Positions 8,071-16,651 of a DNA stretch of 60,349 bases are shown piece after piece. Both the position numbers and the translations under genes were made by a program. Source of the DNA: Mycobacterium sp. E796 (GTDB lineage Bacteria; Actinomycetota; Actinomycetes; Mycobacteriales; Mycobacteriaceae); assembly GCF_001672815.1 (NCBI RefSeq), contig NZ_LZKK01000374.1, forward strand, positions 1 to 60,349. Direction: 5' to 3'. The stretch's first letter is position 1. Every line of letters starts with the position of its first letter. The notes below the pieces were generated by a model. That model was not told the DNA's origin. It searched no databases and worked only from the letters and a program-made list of their open reading frames with translations.

Positions 8071-9666
8071 GTGACAGGTGATCGAACCGAATTGGACGAA
8101 ACCATCGCGCGGGCGCGCAGCCATACTCTTGGCGATATTCCGCGCCGGTCGGCACACAAGCATCCCGACAAGATCGCCATCATCGATGGTGAGGTCACCC
8201 TCACCTTCGCGGTGTTCGAGGACTTGGTCGACCGGGCGGCCGCGGCATTGCAGCACAACGGATTCCAACCCGGCGACCGTATCGCACTGCTTGCCCACAA
8301 CTGCTGGCAGTACGCGGTACTGGCATTCGCCACGGCACGGGCCGCTGTGGTGCTGGTTCCAATCAACTTCATGCTCACCGCCGAAGAGATCGCCTACATT
8401 CTGGGCCACAGCAAGGTCCGCGGGATCATCGTCGAAGCCGGGCTGATTGCCACAGCAGAACAGGCGATGCAGCTCGGCGGTGCGGTTACGACCAGGGCGG
8501 CGATCATGCCGGCCGGCCGGCCGGCCCCGCCGGGCTGGGACGACTTGGCGAATTGGCTGACAACAACGAAGACCGCACTACTACCCCGCATTGACGACGA
8601 CCAGCTGGTGCGGCTGATGTATACCAGCGGCACCGAGTCACGCCCCAAGGGGGCAATGCATAGCAGCCGCAGCTTGATCGGGCAATACGTGAGCACCATC
8701 GTGGCCGGTTCGATGTCCGCCGACGACGTCGAAATCCATTCGCTGCCGCTTTATCATTGCGCACAGCTAGACAATTTCCTGGCCACCGACATCTATCTCG
8801 GCGCGACCAGCATCATTTTGCCCCGCCCTGAGCCTGAGTGGGTGCTGCGCACCATCGAGAAGTACGGTGTCACAAACTACTTCGCGCCGCCGACGGTGTG
8901 GATCTCGTTGCTTCGCTCACCGGTGTTTGACCTCGTCGACCTGTCCAGCCTGCGTAAGGGCTACTACGGCGCCTCGGCGATGCCCACCGAGATCCTTGCC
9001 GAGCTCCGTGAGCGCCTCCCCAATCTGCGGTTATGGAACTTCTACGGGCAGACCGAGATGGCGCCGCTGGCCTCGGCGCTGGGACCTGACGAACAAGACG
9101 CGCATCCGGGCTCGGCAGGGCGCCCGGTGCTCAACGTGCAGACCACGATCCTCGATGACAACGACAGCCCGCTGCCCCCTGGCGTGGTGGGCGAAATCGC
9201 CCACCGTAGCCCGCATTTGATGCTTGGCTACCTTGACGACCCGGTACGCACTGCTGAGGCATTTCGCGGGGGTTGGTTTCACTCAGGCGATTTGGGTTTC
9301 TATGACGAACACGGCTTGTTGCATGTCGTGGACCGCAAGAAAGACATGATCAAAACTGGCGGGGAAAACGTCGCAAGCCGCGAGGTGGAAGAAGTTCTGT
9401 ACCGGCATAGCGGTGTGCGCGAAGTTGCGGTGTTCGGCCTGCCACATCCGCTGTGGGTCGAAGCCGTGGTGACAGCAGTGGTGCCGCGCGAGGGCATCGT
9501 GTTGACCGAGGACGAGATCATCGCGCACTGTCGCGCGCATCTGGCCGGGTTCAAAACACCCAAGCAGGTCTTCTTCGTCGATGAGCTGCCCAAAAACCCC
9601 AGCGGCAAGCTACTTAAGCGCGAGCTGCGCGCACGCTTTAGCGACCCTCGGCCGGTCTCGACCTGA
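8071..9666 (+). CDS. AMP-binding acyl-CoA synthetase (FadD family)
   Basis: A 531-residue ANL-superfamily ligase. The phosphate loop is YTSGTESRPKG (residues 184-194), the aromatic/acid motif is FYGQTEMAPLA, then the hinge GWFHSGDLGFYDEHG, VDRKKDMIKTGGENV, and the catalytic lysine Lys513 in NPSGKLLKR. It activates a carboxylic acid as an adenylate and then as a CoA thioester. It starts at GTG 8071. The TESRPKG variation on the usual TxxPKG is seen in mycobacterial FadD17/FadD19-like proteins. It lies divergent from the BVMO operon, which suggests it activates an acid produced by ring opening or side-chain oxidation (inference). A 9-bp inverted repeat begins at its stop codon. Confidence 0.92.
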   Translation: MTGDRTELDETIARARSHTLGDIPRRSAHKHPDKIAIIDGEVTLTFAVFEDLVDRAAAALQHNGFQPGDRIALLAHNCWQYAVLAFATARAAVVLVPINFMLTAEEIAYILGHSKVRGIIVEAGLIATAEQAMQLGGAVTTRAAIMPAGRPAPPGWDDLANWLTTTKTALLPRIDDDQLVRLMYTSGTESRPKGAMHSSRSLIGQYVSTIVAGSMSADDVEIHSLPLYHCAQLDNFLATDIYLGATSIILPRPEPEWVLRTIEKYGVTNYFAPPTVWISLLRSPVFDLVDLSSLRKGYYGASAMPTEILAELRERLPNLRLWNFYGQTEMAPLASALGPDEQDAHPGSAGRPVLNVQTTILDDNDSPLPPGVVGEIAHRSPHLMLGYLDDPVRTAEAFRGGWFHSGDLGFYDEHGLLHVVDRKKDMIKTGGENVASREVEEVLYRHSGVREVAVFGLPHPLWVEAVVTAVVPREGIVLTEDEIIAHCRAHLAGFKTPKQVFFVDELPKNPSGKLLKRELRARFSDPRPVST

Positions 9667-9712
9667 GCACCGCCGATTGGGTCGCGCTAGACCGGCGGCC
9701 CACCGGTGCTCA
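9664..9712 (+). terminator. Inverted repeat at the end of the acyl-CoA synthetase gene
   Basis: The 9-bp arms TGAGCACCG (9664-9672, containing the stop codon) and CGGTGCTCA (9704-9712) are perfectly complementary, and an inner ACCGG/CCGGT pair (9691-9695/9703-9707) offers an alternative stem. There is no U-tract, as is common in mycobacteria. Candidate terminator only. Confidence 0.4.
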
Positions 9713-9893
9713 CGCGCAGCCGCGCGATGAGCTGGCCGATCCCGCGCTCGTGCAGGTCGACAAGCATCGCAGGGCTTACCTCGCCATCCTTGCCGTCGGC
9801 CCATTGCGTTAGGCGTGGCGGCTGATGTGGACCACCGGGCGCGCGGGCATGCGCCCACCCATCTCGGCGGCATCCGAACGCCACACTCGGTAG
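9687..9893 (-). pseudogene. Possible 3' remnant of an unidentified gene
   Basis: On the minus strand a protein-like segment (YRVWRSDAAEMGGRMPARPV, ending at a stop at 9809-9811) appears to continue in another frame as LTQWADGKDG and then MLVDLHERGIGQLIARLRVS, ending at 9687. The two pieces look like one C-terminus broken by a frameshift. I do not recognise the family. The rest of the 9713-10228 stretch shows no convincing gene on either strand; longer open frames there have no protein-like composition. It may be the relic of a gene lost between the ligase and the next gene. Confidence 0.25.
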
Positions 9894-10228
9894 CGGATCC
9901 TGCAGTGACAGTGATTCTGTACCGAAGCGACCGCGCACGGGCAGATGGCTTCCACTGACCGGCCGCGGGTATAAGGCTGCCGTCGGCAACCCAAATGCAT
10001 CATGAGGAAACACTGCTCGATCGCGGGCGCCGCCCACCCCCGCAGACGGCGACAACGCACGAAAGCACGCTGAACGGGCGCCAGCCCATCTCGCCCGAAC
10101 GCCCGCTTCTACGCGCGTTGCCGCCGTGTGGGAAAGGGCCGTGTTGGCTCGCATGAATGCCGGGGCTGATTCCTCGGGCAGCTGTAATTGTCAGTGACTG
10201 CGGCGTTTTGGCGGCCGGTGTGTGTCGA

Positions 10229-11131
10229 TCAAGAGACCGGGATGATGGGGATCTTCTTCATTGCACTGGCCCGTGGGTCTGGCGCAGCCGCGGCAGCCCG
10301 ATGATTTTCCTCGCCGCGGGTGTAGGTCCAGACGCAGAACGGCTCACCTTGTGCGAACTTGAAGTCCTTCGGCGGCAAGTTGATATCGAGCTTGCAGCCG
10401 GGAAAGAACGGCGCAGAAATCCGTTGTTCGAAGGTGCAGTTCATCCATGCTCGCGCCGGCGGATAGAGGCCCTCGTCGGTGTATTTTTGGAGGACTTCAC
10501 ATCGACGCATGTTCAGCACCACATGATCGGGGTTGTAGACGATGTACTCACCGCCGTATCCCAGGGTGCCGTCGATGCTCAAACACGCCAATTTGAGGAA
10601 GTCAACAACGTGGACGGGCTCGATCTTGAGCACCTTCGCCAGCTTCGGGTACTCGTAATCGATGATCAATTGATACATGTCCGGCAGGGCCAACCACACA
10701 TCCTCTTCCGGGATGATCTTGGTCCACTGGTCGATGAAGTAGTTGTGCCCCTTAAGGTACTGATCCCAGTAGGTTTTGATCAGCCGCAGCAACGCCGGCT
10801 TAGTCAGATCCTCGGTTTGGACATCGAACGGGATCGCTTGGTACTGCGCGTTTTTCCAGTCCCATCCAGGAGGCGCGATGAACCGGCCCATTGGCATGAC
10901 CTGGCGCATCACCGCGCGACTCAGCTCCGCGGCAACATCCATGGCGGCGTTGATGCCAACTTTGTGCGCGTAGGTGGTCACATGCGCGTAGGGGACGAAA
11001 TTGAGAGTGTCCTCGAATACGCGGGCCAGCCCCAGTAGAAAGTCCCGCGAGAAATCTTGGATATTGCCGACCTTACCCATGAAATCGTGCGTGTAGTCGT
11101 CGTAGTTGAGTTCAGCTTGATCAGTGGTCAT
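10229..11131 (-). CDS. Conserved hypothetical protein of about 300 residues, next to a TetR gene
   Basis: A soluble, aromatic-rich protein with no signal peptide or membrane segment. ATG at 11131 is chosen because AGGAGG lies 6 nt upstream; the open frame reaches back to 11167 but without a ribosome site. The middle contains a Trp/Tyr-rich stretch (TKPALLRLIKTYWDQYLKGH), a Cys-containing helix (DFLKLACLSIDGTLGYGGEY), then MRRCEVLQKYTDEGLYPPAR and a C-terminal beta-rich part with CTFEQRISAPFFPGCKLDIN. I do not recognise an enzyme motif. Actinobacterial proteins resembling the L-2-amino-thiazoline-4-carboxylic-acid-hydrolase-like domain have a similar MRRCE-to-CTFEQR layout, but that is a weak impression. 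A strong inverted repeat separates it from a divergent TetR gene, so it is probably the regulator's target. Confidence 0.75.
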   Translation of the reverse strand: MTTDQAELNYDDYTHDFMGKVGNIQDFSRDFLLGLARVFEDTLNFVPYAHVTTYAHKVGINAAMDVAAELSRAVMRQVMPMGRFIAPPGWDWKNAQYQAIPFDVQTEDLTKPALLRLIKTYWDQYLKGHNYFIDQWTKIIPEEDVWLALPDMYQLIIDYEYPKLAKVLKIEPVHVVDFLKLACLSIDGTLGYGGEYIVYNPDHVVLNMRRCEVLQKYTDEGLYPPARAWMNCTFEQRISAPFFPGCKLDINLPPKDFKFAQGEPFCVWTYTRGEENHRAAAAAPDPRASAMKKIPIIPVS

Positions 11132-11177
11132 TTGCGCCTCCTCTGGCAGTCGAGCCGACCGTGACACGGACCTTCGA

Positions 11178-11211
11178 TGTCAGACTCTGCACCAGTAGGC
11201 AGAAACTGACA
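11178..11211. promoter_or_regulatory. 34-bp inverted repeat, probable TetR operator
   Basis: The arms TGTCAGACTCTGC (11178-11190) and GCAGAAACTGACA (11199-11211) are complementary at 11 of 13 positions around the 8-bp centre ACCAGTAG. The repeat lies in the intergenic space between a minus-strand hypothetical gene (start 11131) and a plus-strand TetR gene (start 11369), the usual place for an operator controlling both. Binding is inferred. Confidence 0.6.
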
Positions 11212-11368
11212 TGCCAAAGCTAGGGGCAACAGGCTGGGCCCGCGTTGCACGTGTCCGCTGGGTGGGACAGAAGTCGCGTAGGTGCGAAGCGCTCGGGGTT
11301 GGCGGTTGCTTCCAGCTACGATGCGCGAGCACGAGTCAATCGCACGTAAAGGACCCAGGGAGCGAGAC

Positions 11369-12013
11369 GTGACTGCGCCGAGGAGGCCGACGTTGAGCCA
11401 GCGGCGTGCCGAGCAGTTTCGCTTGGACATTGCGCTGGCTGCGCGAGACATCTTTCTTGCCGAGGGATCGATGTCGGCAACTGTCGAGCGCATCTGCGAG
11501 GCGGCCGGTATTGCGCCCCGTACCTTTCACCGCCATTTTCCGGTCAAAGAAGACGTCGTCATGCCGCTATTTCGGGAATTCGGCAGGCTCAGCATCGAAG
11601 TCCTGCGGCAGGCAGCACCGACAAGCGATGCCGTCGACACCCTAGTTGAGGCATTTAGCAGCGAGGTTCCCAAGCGCGGACAGGTTGAGATAGACCGTCG
11701 GCTGTTAGCCCTGATGATCAAAGACCCGCAGTATCGGCTGCGGTGGCTTGATTGGGGACAAGATCTTGCCGCGCCCGTCTCAGAGTTTCTCGCAACCCGC
11801 TTCGACCTCGGCGCAGATCCCTTCCGCCGCGAGCTTCCCGCTCAACTCGTCATACAAACGTGTCGGCAGGCCTACGTTCATTGGGTCGACGGCGGCGACT
11901 TTGGTTACTTGAAATCTGCGCTGCGAGTCGGCTTCGAGATGGTCGTTGCGTCGTTATCTGCCCTGCCCGCCGATCCAGTTACTCCGCGCGCCAGTCACCG
12001 ACCAATCCGGTGA
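11369..12013 (+). CDS. TetR-family transcriptional regulator
   Basis: A 214-residue protein when started at GTG 11369, which has AGGGAG about 7 nt upstream; an in-frame ATG at 11321 is the alternative. The N-terminal helix-turn-helix reads IALAARDIFLAEGSMSATVERICEAAG followed by IAPRTFHRHFPVKEDVV, the canonical TetR DNA-binding domain (about residues 15-65). The C-terminal half is helical and ligand-binding, with LLALMIKDPQYRLRWLDWGQ resembling the MftR/AcrR-type C-terminal domain. It is divergent from the unknown gene ending at 10229, with a 34-bp inverted repeat between them, so it probably represses that gene and itself. The ligand is unknown. Confidence 0.88.
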   Translation: MTAPRRPTLSQRRAEQFRLDIALAARDIFLAEGSMSATVERICEAAGIAPRTFHRHFPVKEDVVMPLFREFGRLSIEVLRQAAPTSDAVDTLVEAFSSEVPKRGQVEIDRRLLALMIKDPQYRLRWLDWGQDLAAPVSEFLATRFDLGADPFRRELPAQLVIQTCRQAYVHWVDGGDFGYLKSALRVGFEMVVASLSALPADPVTPRASHRPIR

Positions 12014-12016
12014 CCG

Positions 12017-12039
12017 CTGGGCGGGAGACCCGCGTCCAG
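12017..12039 (+). terminator. Hairpin after the TetR gene
   Basis: GCGGG-AGA-CCCGC (12021-12033) is a perfect 5-bp stem with a 3-nt loop, extended by outer CTGG/CCAG (12017-12020/12036-12039). It begins 4 bp after the TetR stop and has no T-run. Candidate terminator. Confidence 0.4.
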
Positions 12040-12196
12040 CATCCCGCGTCGCGACTTAGATTCGACGGCGAGCAAGCCACTGCTTGACCCATCGCTCGTC
12101 GCCGTGCATGCGCCTAACCACCGATACCGTGCGCGCCTCACGTCAGCGCAGTGACTGCGGTCGCATCAAACTGCTAGTGAGAGGAACGTCGGCACC

Positions 12197-13303
12197 GTGT
12201 TCAAGGGACGCATCGCGCGATTCAACGCGCCGGGTCAACCGTTCGAAATCGAGTCGGTCAGCCTGCCGGAGGTGGGTGCCGGTGAGATCTTGATCAAGGT
12301 GACGCGCACCAACATCTGCGGTTCGGACCTTCATGCCTGGCATGGAACGTTTGCCACTGGTGGTCTTGGTGGTCAACTCCCGACCGTTCTCGGCCACGAG
12401 ATGGTGGGCTCGGTCGAGGCGCTCGGTGACAATGTGACCGCGGACTCCAACGGCAGGCCGCTGGCGCCGGGCACCCGCGTGGTGTTCCCGTATTTCTTCT
12501 GCTGTCACCAGTGCCGCAACTGTTTGGCGGGCAGGCGAAACGCGTGCCTGCGTTTGAAAATGGCGATGCTTGGCCGCGCCGATGAGCCGCCGTACTTTGT
12601 CGGTGGCTACGGCGACTATTTTCTGCTGCCCGCGGGTGCGGTCGTGTACTGCGTGCCCGATACCGTGTCCGACGAGGTGGCCGCGGGCGCTAACTGTGCG
12701 TTGTCACAGGTGATGTACGGCCTTGAACGCGTCGACCAGCAGCTCGGCGACACCGTCGTGGTGCAAGGTGCTGGTGCTTTGGGCCTGTACGCCGTTGCGG
12801 TGGCCAAGGCTCGGGGGGCCGCCCAGGTCGTCGCGATTGACGGGGTTGCTGAACGCCTGGACTTGGCAACGGCATTCGGCGCTGATGCGGTGATCGATAT
12901 CAACGAGGTGACCACCAGCAAGGAGCGGGCCAAGGTCGTGCGCAGGTTGACCGGCGGTTTTGGCGCCGACGTCGTGGTCGAAGTGGTCGGCCATCCTTCC
13001 GCGATCGACGAGGGGCTGAAGATGTTGGGCCAGTTCGGTCGTTACGTGGAGATCGGCAATATCAACATCGGCCAGACCGTCCCATTCGAGCCGTCCCGCT
13101 TCGTGTTCGCCAACAAGTCGATGGTCGGCGTCTCGCTGTACGAACCCGACGTGCTCTGGCGAGCACTGATGTTCCTCGAGTCGCATCAGGATCGGTTGCC
13201 GCTGAAGCGGCTTGCGGCAGCCCAGTATTCGCTCGACGACATCAACGACGCGTTCGCCGCGGCCGAGGGCAAGCGCGATGTCCGCGCAAGCATCGTCCCC
13301 TGA
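12197..13303 (+). CDS. Zinc-binding alcohol dehydrogenase (MDR family)
   Basis: A 368-residue medium-chain dehydrogenase. The catalytic zinc site is Cys41 (NICGSD) and His67-Glu68 (GHEM). The structural zinc lobe has the four-cysteine pattern Cys103-x2-Cys106-x2-Cys109-x7-Cys117. The NAD(P) Rossmann motif is VVQGAGALGLYAVAVAKARG, followed by an acidic residue in VVAIDG that suggests NAD. It starts at GTG 12197 after a GAGAGGAA-type ribosome site. It is first in a run of five catabolic genes on the same strand, with the aldehyde dehydrogenase gene 17 bp downstream; together these would oxidise an alcohol to an acid. Confidence 0.92.
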   Translation: MFKGRIARFNAPGQPFEIESVSLPEVGAGEILIKVTRTNICGSDLHAWHGTFATGGLGGQLPTVLGHEMVGSVEALGDNVTADSNGRPLAPGTRVVFPYFFCCHQCRNCLAGRRNACLRLKMAMLGRADEPPYFVGGYGDYFLLPAGAVVYCVPDTVSDEVAAGANCALSQVMYGLERVDQQLGDTVVVQGAGALGLYAVAVAKARGAAQVVAIDGVAERLDLATAFGADAVIDINEVTTSKERAKVVRRLTGGFGADVVVEVVGHPSAIDEGLKMLGQFGRYVEIGNINIGQTVPFEPSRFVFANKSMVGVSLYEPDVLWRALMFLESHQDRLPLKRLAAAQYSLDDINDAFAAAEGKRDVRASIVP

Positions 13304-13320
13304 CTTCCCGAAGGATCACC

Positions 13321-14739
13321 ATGCACGATTACACGCGCACAACGCTTTTCATCGACGGCCAATGGGTGAAATCGACTAACACTGATTCAATCGATGTGAT
13401 CGACCCGGCAACAGAGAAGGTGATCGGTTGCGTGCCTGACGGCACAGTAGCCGACGTCGATACGGCGGTGGCGGCCGCCCGGCGCGCCTTCGATCCACTG
13501 ATCAGCGTGGCCGAGCGCCGCGAGCGCCTCGCCGCTGTGATCGCCGCGGTGGAAAAGCGCCTTCCGGATATCGCCGAGACCATCACACGAGAAATGGGCG
13601 CACCGGTACGGATTTCGCAGACCGTCCAAACGCAGGTTCCGCTGGCCGTGGCTCGTGGCTTCGCCCAGGTGCTCGATCGCTTCGAATTCGAAGAGCGCGT
13701 AGGTAATTCACTGGTCATTCGCGAGCCCTACGGCGTGGTCGGCGCTATCACGCCCTGGAACTATCCGTTGTATCAGGTGGTCGCCAAGGTGCTCCCAGCG
13801 ATCGCGGCGGGCTGCCCGGTGGTGCTCAAGCCCAGCAACGAGGCGCCGCTGTCGGTGTTCGAGTTTGTCGAGGCCGTCGAGGAGGCAGGTCTGCCGGCCG
13901 GGGTGGTTAACCTGGTGTCCGGGCGCGGCAGGGTGATCGGCGAGCGGATCGCCGAGCACCCTGATATCGACTTCGTGTCGTTCACCGGCTCCACCGGCGT
14001 CGGCGCGCGTGTGGGTGAGTTGGCCGGGCGCACGGTCAAAAAGGTCGCCCTGGAACTGGGCGGCAAGTCAGCGAACATCGTCCTTGCAGACGGCGATCTT
14101 GTGGCAGCGGTCAAGGTCGGCGTCGGCAACGCCTTCCTCAACGGTGGCCAGACGTGCATGGCCTGGACGCGCATGCTGGTTCCCCATTCCCGCTACGATG
14201 AGGCGCTCGACCTGGTTCGGGATGCGGTGGCGAGATACACCGTGGGAGACCCTTTGGACCCGGCCACCCGGATCGGTCCGTCGGCCTCGGCCGCGCAGTA
14301 CGAGACGGTGCTGGGATTTATTGAGCGCGCCCAGCGCGATGGCGCGCGGTTGCTCGTCGGCGGTGCTGAGAAGGTCCGCGATGTCGGCTATTACGTGGCT
14401 CCGACGGTGTTTGCCGATGTTGATCCCGACTCCGAGCTGGGCCAGGAAGAGGTTTTCGGCCCGGTGCTTGCCGTCATCCCGTATGCCGACGAGAGCGAGG
14501 CTTTGCGGATCGCCAACGGCACGCCGTATGGGCTATCAGGTGCCGTGTGGGCCGCTGACACCGCGCGGGCGATCGCGTTCGCTCGTGGCGTGCAAACCGG
14601 CCAGCTCGACATCAATGGCGGCAAGTACAACCCGGTCGCACCATTCGGGGGCTACAAGAAATCCGGTATCGGCCGCGAACTGGGGCGCGCAGGTTTCGAA
14701 GAGTACCTGCAAACCAAGTCCTTGCAGTTGCCCGCATGA
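13321..14739 (+). CDS. NAD(P)-dependent aldehyde dehydrogenase
   Basis: A 472-residue ALDH-superfamily enzyme. The PWN motif has Asn147, the general base is Glu245 in LELGGKS, and the nucleophile is Cys279 in NGGQTCMAW. Length and spacing are normal. It oxidises an aldehyde to the carboxylate. AAGGA lies before ATG 13321. Its stop overlaps the ATG of the enoyl-CoA hydratase gene by 4 bp (ATGA), so they are co-translated. In this operon it would act after the alcohol dehydrogenase; the resulting acid could be CoA-activated by a FadD such as the one at 8071. Confidence 0.94.
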   Translation: MHDYTRTTLFIDGQWVKSTNTDSIDVIDPATEKVIGCVPDGTVADVDTAVAAARRAFDPLISVAERRERLAAVIAAVEKRLPDIAETITREMGAPVRISQTVQTQVPLAVARGFAQVLDRFEFEERVGNSLVIREPYGVVGAITPWNYPLYQVVAKVLPAIAAGCPVVLKPSNEAPLSVFEFVEAVEEAGLPAGVVNLVSGRGRVIGERIAEHPDIDFVSFTGSTGVGARVGELAGRTVKKVALELGGKSANIVLADGDLVAAVKVGVGNAFLNGGQTCMAWTRMLVPHSRYDEALDLVRDAVARYTVGDPLDPATRIGPSASAAQYETVLGFIERAQRDGARLLVGGAEKVRDVGYYVAPTVFADVDPDSELGQEEVFGPVLAVIPYADESEALRIANGTPYGLSGAVWAADTARAIAFARGVQTGQLDINGGKYNPVAPFGGYKKSGIGRELGRAGFEEYLQTKSLQLPA

Positions 14740-15512
14740 ACGCGCCTCTGGATGTCGTTACCGCGGGTCCGACGCAGGTGTGGACGATCAGCACGCCCGG
14801 GGCCGGCAACGCCATCACGGGCCACGATTTCATCGCCGCCTTCGAAGCCGCTGTCGATGATGCGAACGCCGACACCTCGGTGCGCGCAGTCATTTTGACC
14901 GGAGAGGGCAAAATTTTCTCCGCAGGCGGCAACGTCAAGGAAATGGCCGATCGCGAAGGCATGTTCGGCCTGGATCCGCTCGATCAACGGCGGGCGTATG
15001 TCAACGGGATTCAGCGCATTCCCCGAGCCTTGAGCCGTCTCGAGGTGCCGTTGATCGGTGCGATCAACGGGGCCGCCATCGGGGCGGGTTGCGATCTGGC
15101 GCTGATGTGTGACATTCGAATCGCTTCCGAGCGTGCGTCGTTCGCCGAGAGCTTCGTGCAACTCGGTCTTATCCCCGGCGACGGAGGTACCTGGTTTCTG
15201 CAACGGGCCGTCGGCTACGAGCGGGCCGCTGAAATGACATTCACCGGCGAGCGCGTCGACGCAGCAACCGCCCTGCAGTGGGGCATGGTGAGCCGAGTGG
15301 TTGCCCATGATGACCTGCTCGCCCAGGCGCATGCGCTTGCCGAGCGCATCACCGGGAATCCCGCCCATGTATTGCGGATGGCCAAACGCCTGCTGCAGGA
15401 GTCACGAACGGGTTCGCTGGAATCGACGCTGGGCATGGCCGCGGCGATGCAGCCCCTGGCACACCGCGACCCCGAGCACGAACAGCGGATCGCGAAGTGG
15501 AGGACACGCTAG
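14736..15512 (+). CDS. Enoyl-CoA hydratase/isomerase (crotonase family)
   Basis: A 258-residue crotonase. Oxyanion-hole segments are KIFSAGGNVKEMA (about residues 51-63) and INGAAIGAGCDLALMCDIRIA (about 108-128), followed by SFVQLGLIPGDGGTWFLQRAVG. It lies between the aldehyde dehydrogenase (4-bp overlap) and an acyl-CoA dehydrogenase (1-bp overlap), which points to a beta-oxidation role hydrating an enoyl-CoA. Crotonases also catalyse isomerisation, retro-Claisen ring cleavage and thioester hydrolysis, so the reaction is not certain from sequence alone. Confidence 0.92.
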   Translation: MNAPLDVVTAGPTQVWTISTPGAGNAITGHDFIAAFEAAVDDANADTSVRAVILTGEGKIFSAGGNVKEMADREGMFGLDPLDQRRAYVNGIQRIPRALSRLEVPLIGAINGAAIGAGCDLALMCDIRIASERASFAESFVQLGLIPGDGGTWFLQRAVGYERAAEMTFTGERVDAATALQWGMVSRVVAHDDLLAQAHALAERITGNPAHVLRMAKRLLQESRTGSLESTLGMAAAMQPLAHRDPEHEQRIAKWRTR

Positions 15513-16651
15513 TGTCGCTCCCCCGGTTGGTGCCATCGGCCGTTGCCGATCTCTCATCGACACAGGCGCTGCGCGCTGAGGTGCGTCAGTTCCTCGCGGA
15601 GCAACGTGCCGCCGGGTTGTTCACCCCTTCCGTGGATGCCTGGCTCACGGGCTGGGATGAAACGTTCACCGCCGCGCTTGCCGCGCGTGGCTGGCTGGGG
15701 ATGACGGTGCCCGCCAGATATGGGGGGCACGGGCGTTCATTTCTTGAACGGTTCGTTGTGACCGAGGAATTGCTCGCGGCCGGCGCGCCGGTGGCCGCGC
15801 ACTGGATCGCCGACCGTCAGATCGTGCCCTCGCTGCTCAAATATGGTTCCGAACTGCAGAAGATGGAGTTTTTGCCGCGGATTGTGCGCGGCGAATGCTT
15901 CTTCGGCATCGGCATGAGCGAACCCGACTCGGGTTCGGACCTGGCAAGCGTGCGCACCCGGGCCACACCCGTCGAAGGTGGCTGGGCGCTCACCGGTACG
16001 AAGGTGTGGACGTCGGGCGCCCACCGTGCTCACGCGTTCATCGCACTAGCGCGTACCGCGCCGATGGATCCCGCGAATCGCCACGGGGGTCTGAGCCAGT
16101 TCATCGTGGATCTGCGCAGCCCCGATGTGCATGTCCGCCCGATCATCTCGATGAACGGCGCGCATCACTTCAACGAGGTCATCCTCGATGAGGCTTTTGT
16201 CGCCGACACCATGGTGTTCGGCGAGATTGGTTCAGGCTGGCGGCAGGTCACGTCGGAGCTAAGCTTCGAGCGCAGCGGACCCGAGCGGTTCCTTTCGACG
16301 TTTGTGCTGCTTGCCGAAGCCGCCGAATACATCGCGACGCAACGTATCTCACGTGATAATCATTTGGGCGCCCTGGTGGCTCGGGTCGCCGCCCTGCACC
16401 ACATGTCCAGCGCCGTGGCCGGTGCGCTGCAGCGCCATGATCCCGCCGACGTTTGCGCTGCGGTGGTCAAGGTACTGGGCACCGGCACCGAGGGTGACAT
16501 CGCAGAGTTCGCCGACCTATGTGGCTGCTCCGATGCGATGTTCTCGACCTTGGTCCGCGCGGCCCTGGATCAGCGTCCGGGCTTTACGCTGCGCGGCGGC
16601 ACAAACGAGGTATTGCGCGGCGTAATCGCCCGGGATCTGGGGCTTCGGTGA
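15512..16651 (+). CDS. Acyl-CoA dehydrogenase, first subunit of a paired set (FadE-like)
   Basis: A 379-residue acyl-CoA dehydrogenase. The start is GTG 15512, with GGAGG at 15499-15503 and overlapping the previous TAG by one base; a GTG at 15497 is also in frame. Features are GWLGMTVPARYGGHG, the FAD/substrate segment FFGIGMSEPDSGSDLASVRTRA, the beta-domain TGTKVWTSGAHRA, and the C-terminal TLRGGTNEVLRGVIARDLGL. It overlaps a second, shorter acyl-CoA dehydrogenase gene by 4 bp. Such adjacent FadE pairs in mycobacterial steroid degradation (for example FadE28-FadE29) form alpha2beta2 heterotetramers that act on bulky ring or short side-chain CoA esters. The same arrangement here is inferred. 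Confidence 0.92.
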   Translation: MSLPRLVPSAVADLSSTQALRAEVRQFLAEQRAAGLFTPSVDAWLTGWDETFTAALAARGWLGMTVPARYGGHGRSFLERFVVTEELLAAGAPVAAHWIADRQIVPSLLKYGSELQKMEFLPRIVRGECFFGIGMSEPDSGSDLASVRTRATPVEGGWALTGTKVWTSGAHRAHAFIALARTAPMDPANRHGGLSQFIVDLRSPDVHVRPIISMNGAHHFNEVILDEAFVADTMVFGEIGSGWRQVTSELSFERSGPERFLSTFVLLAEAAEYIATQRISRDNHLGALVARVAALHHMSSAVAGALQRHDPADVCAAVVKVLGTGTEGDIAEFADLCGCSDAMFSTLVRAALDQRPGFTLRGGTNEVLRGVIARDLGLR

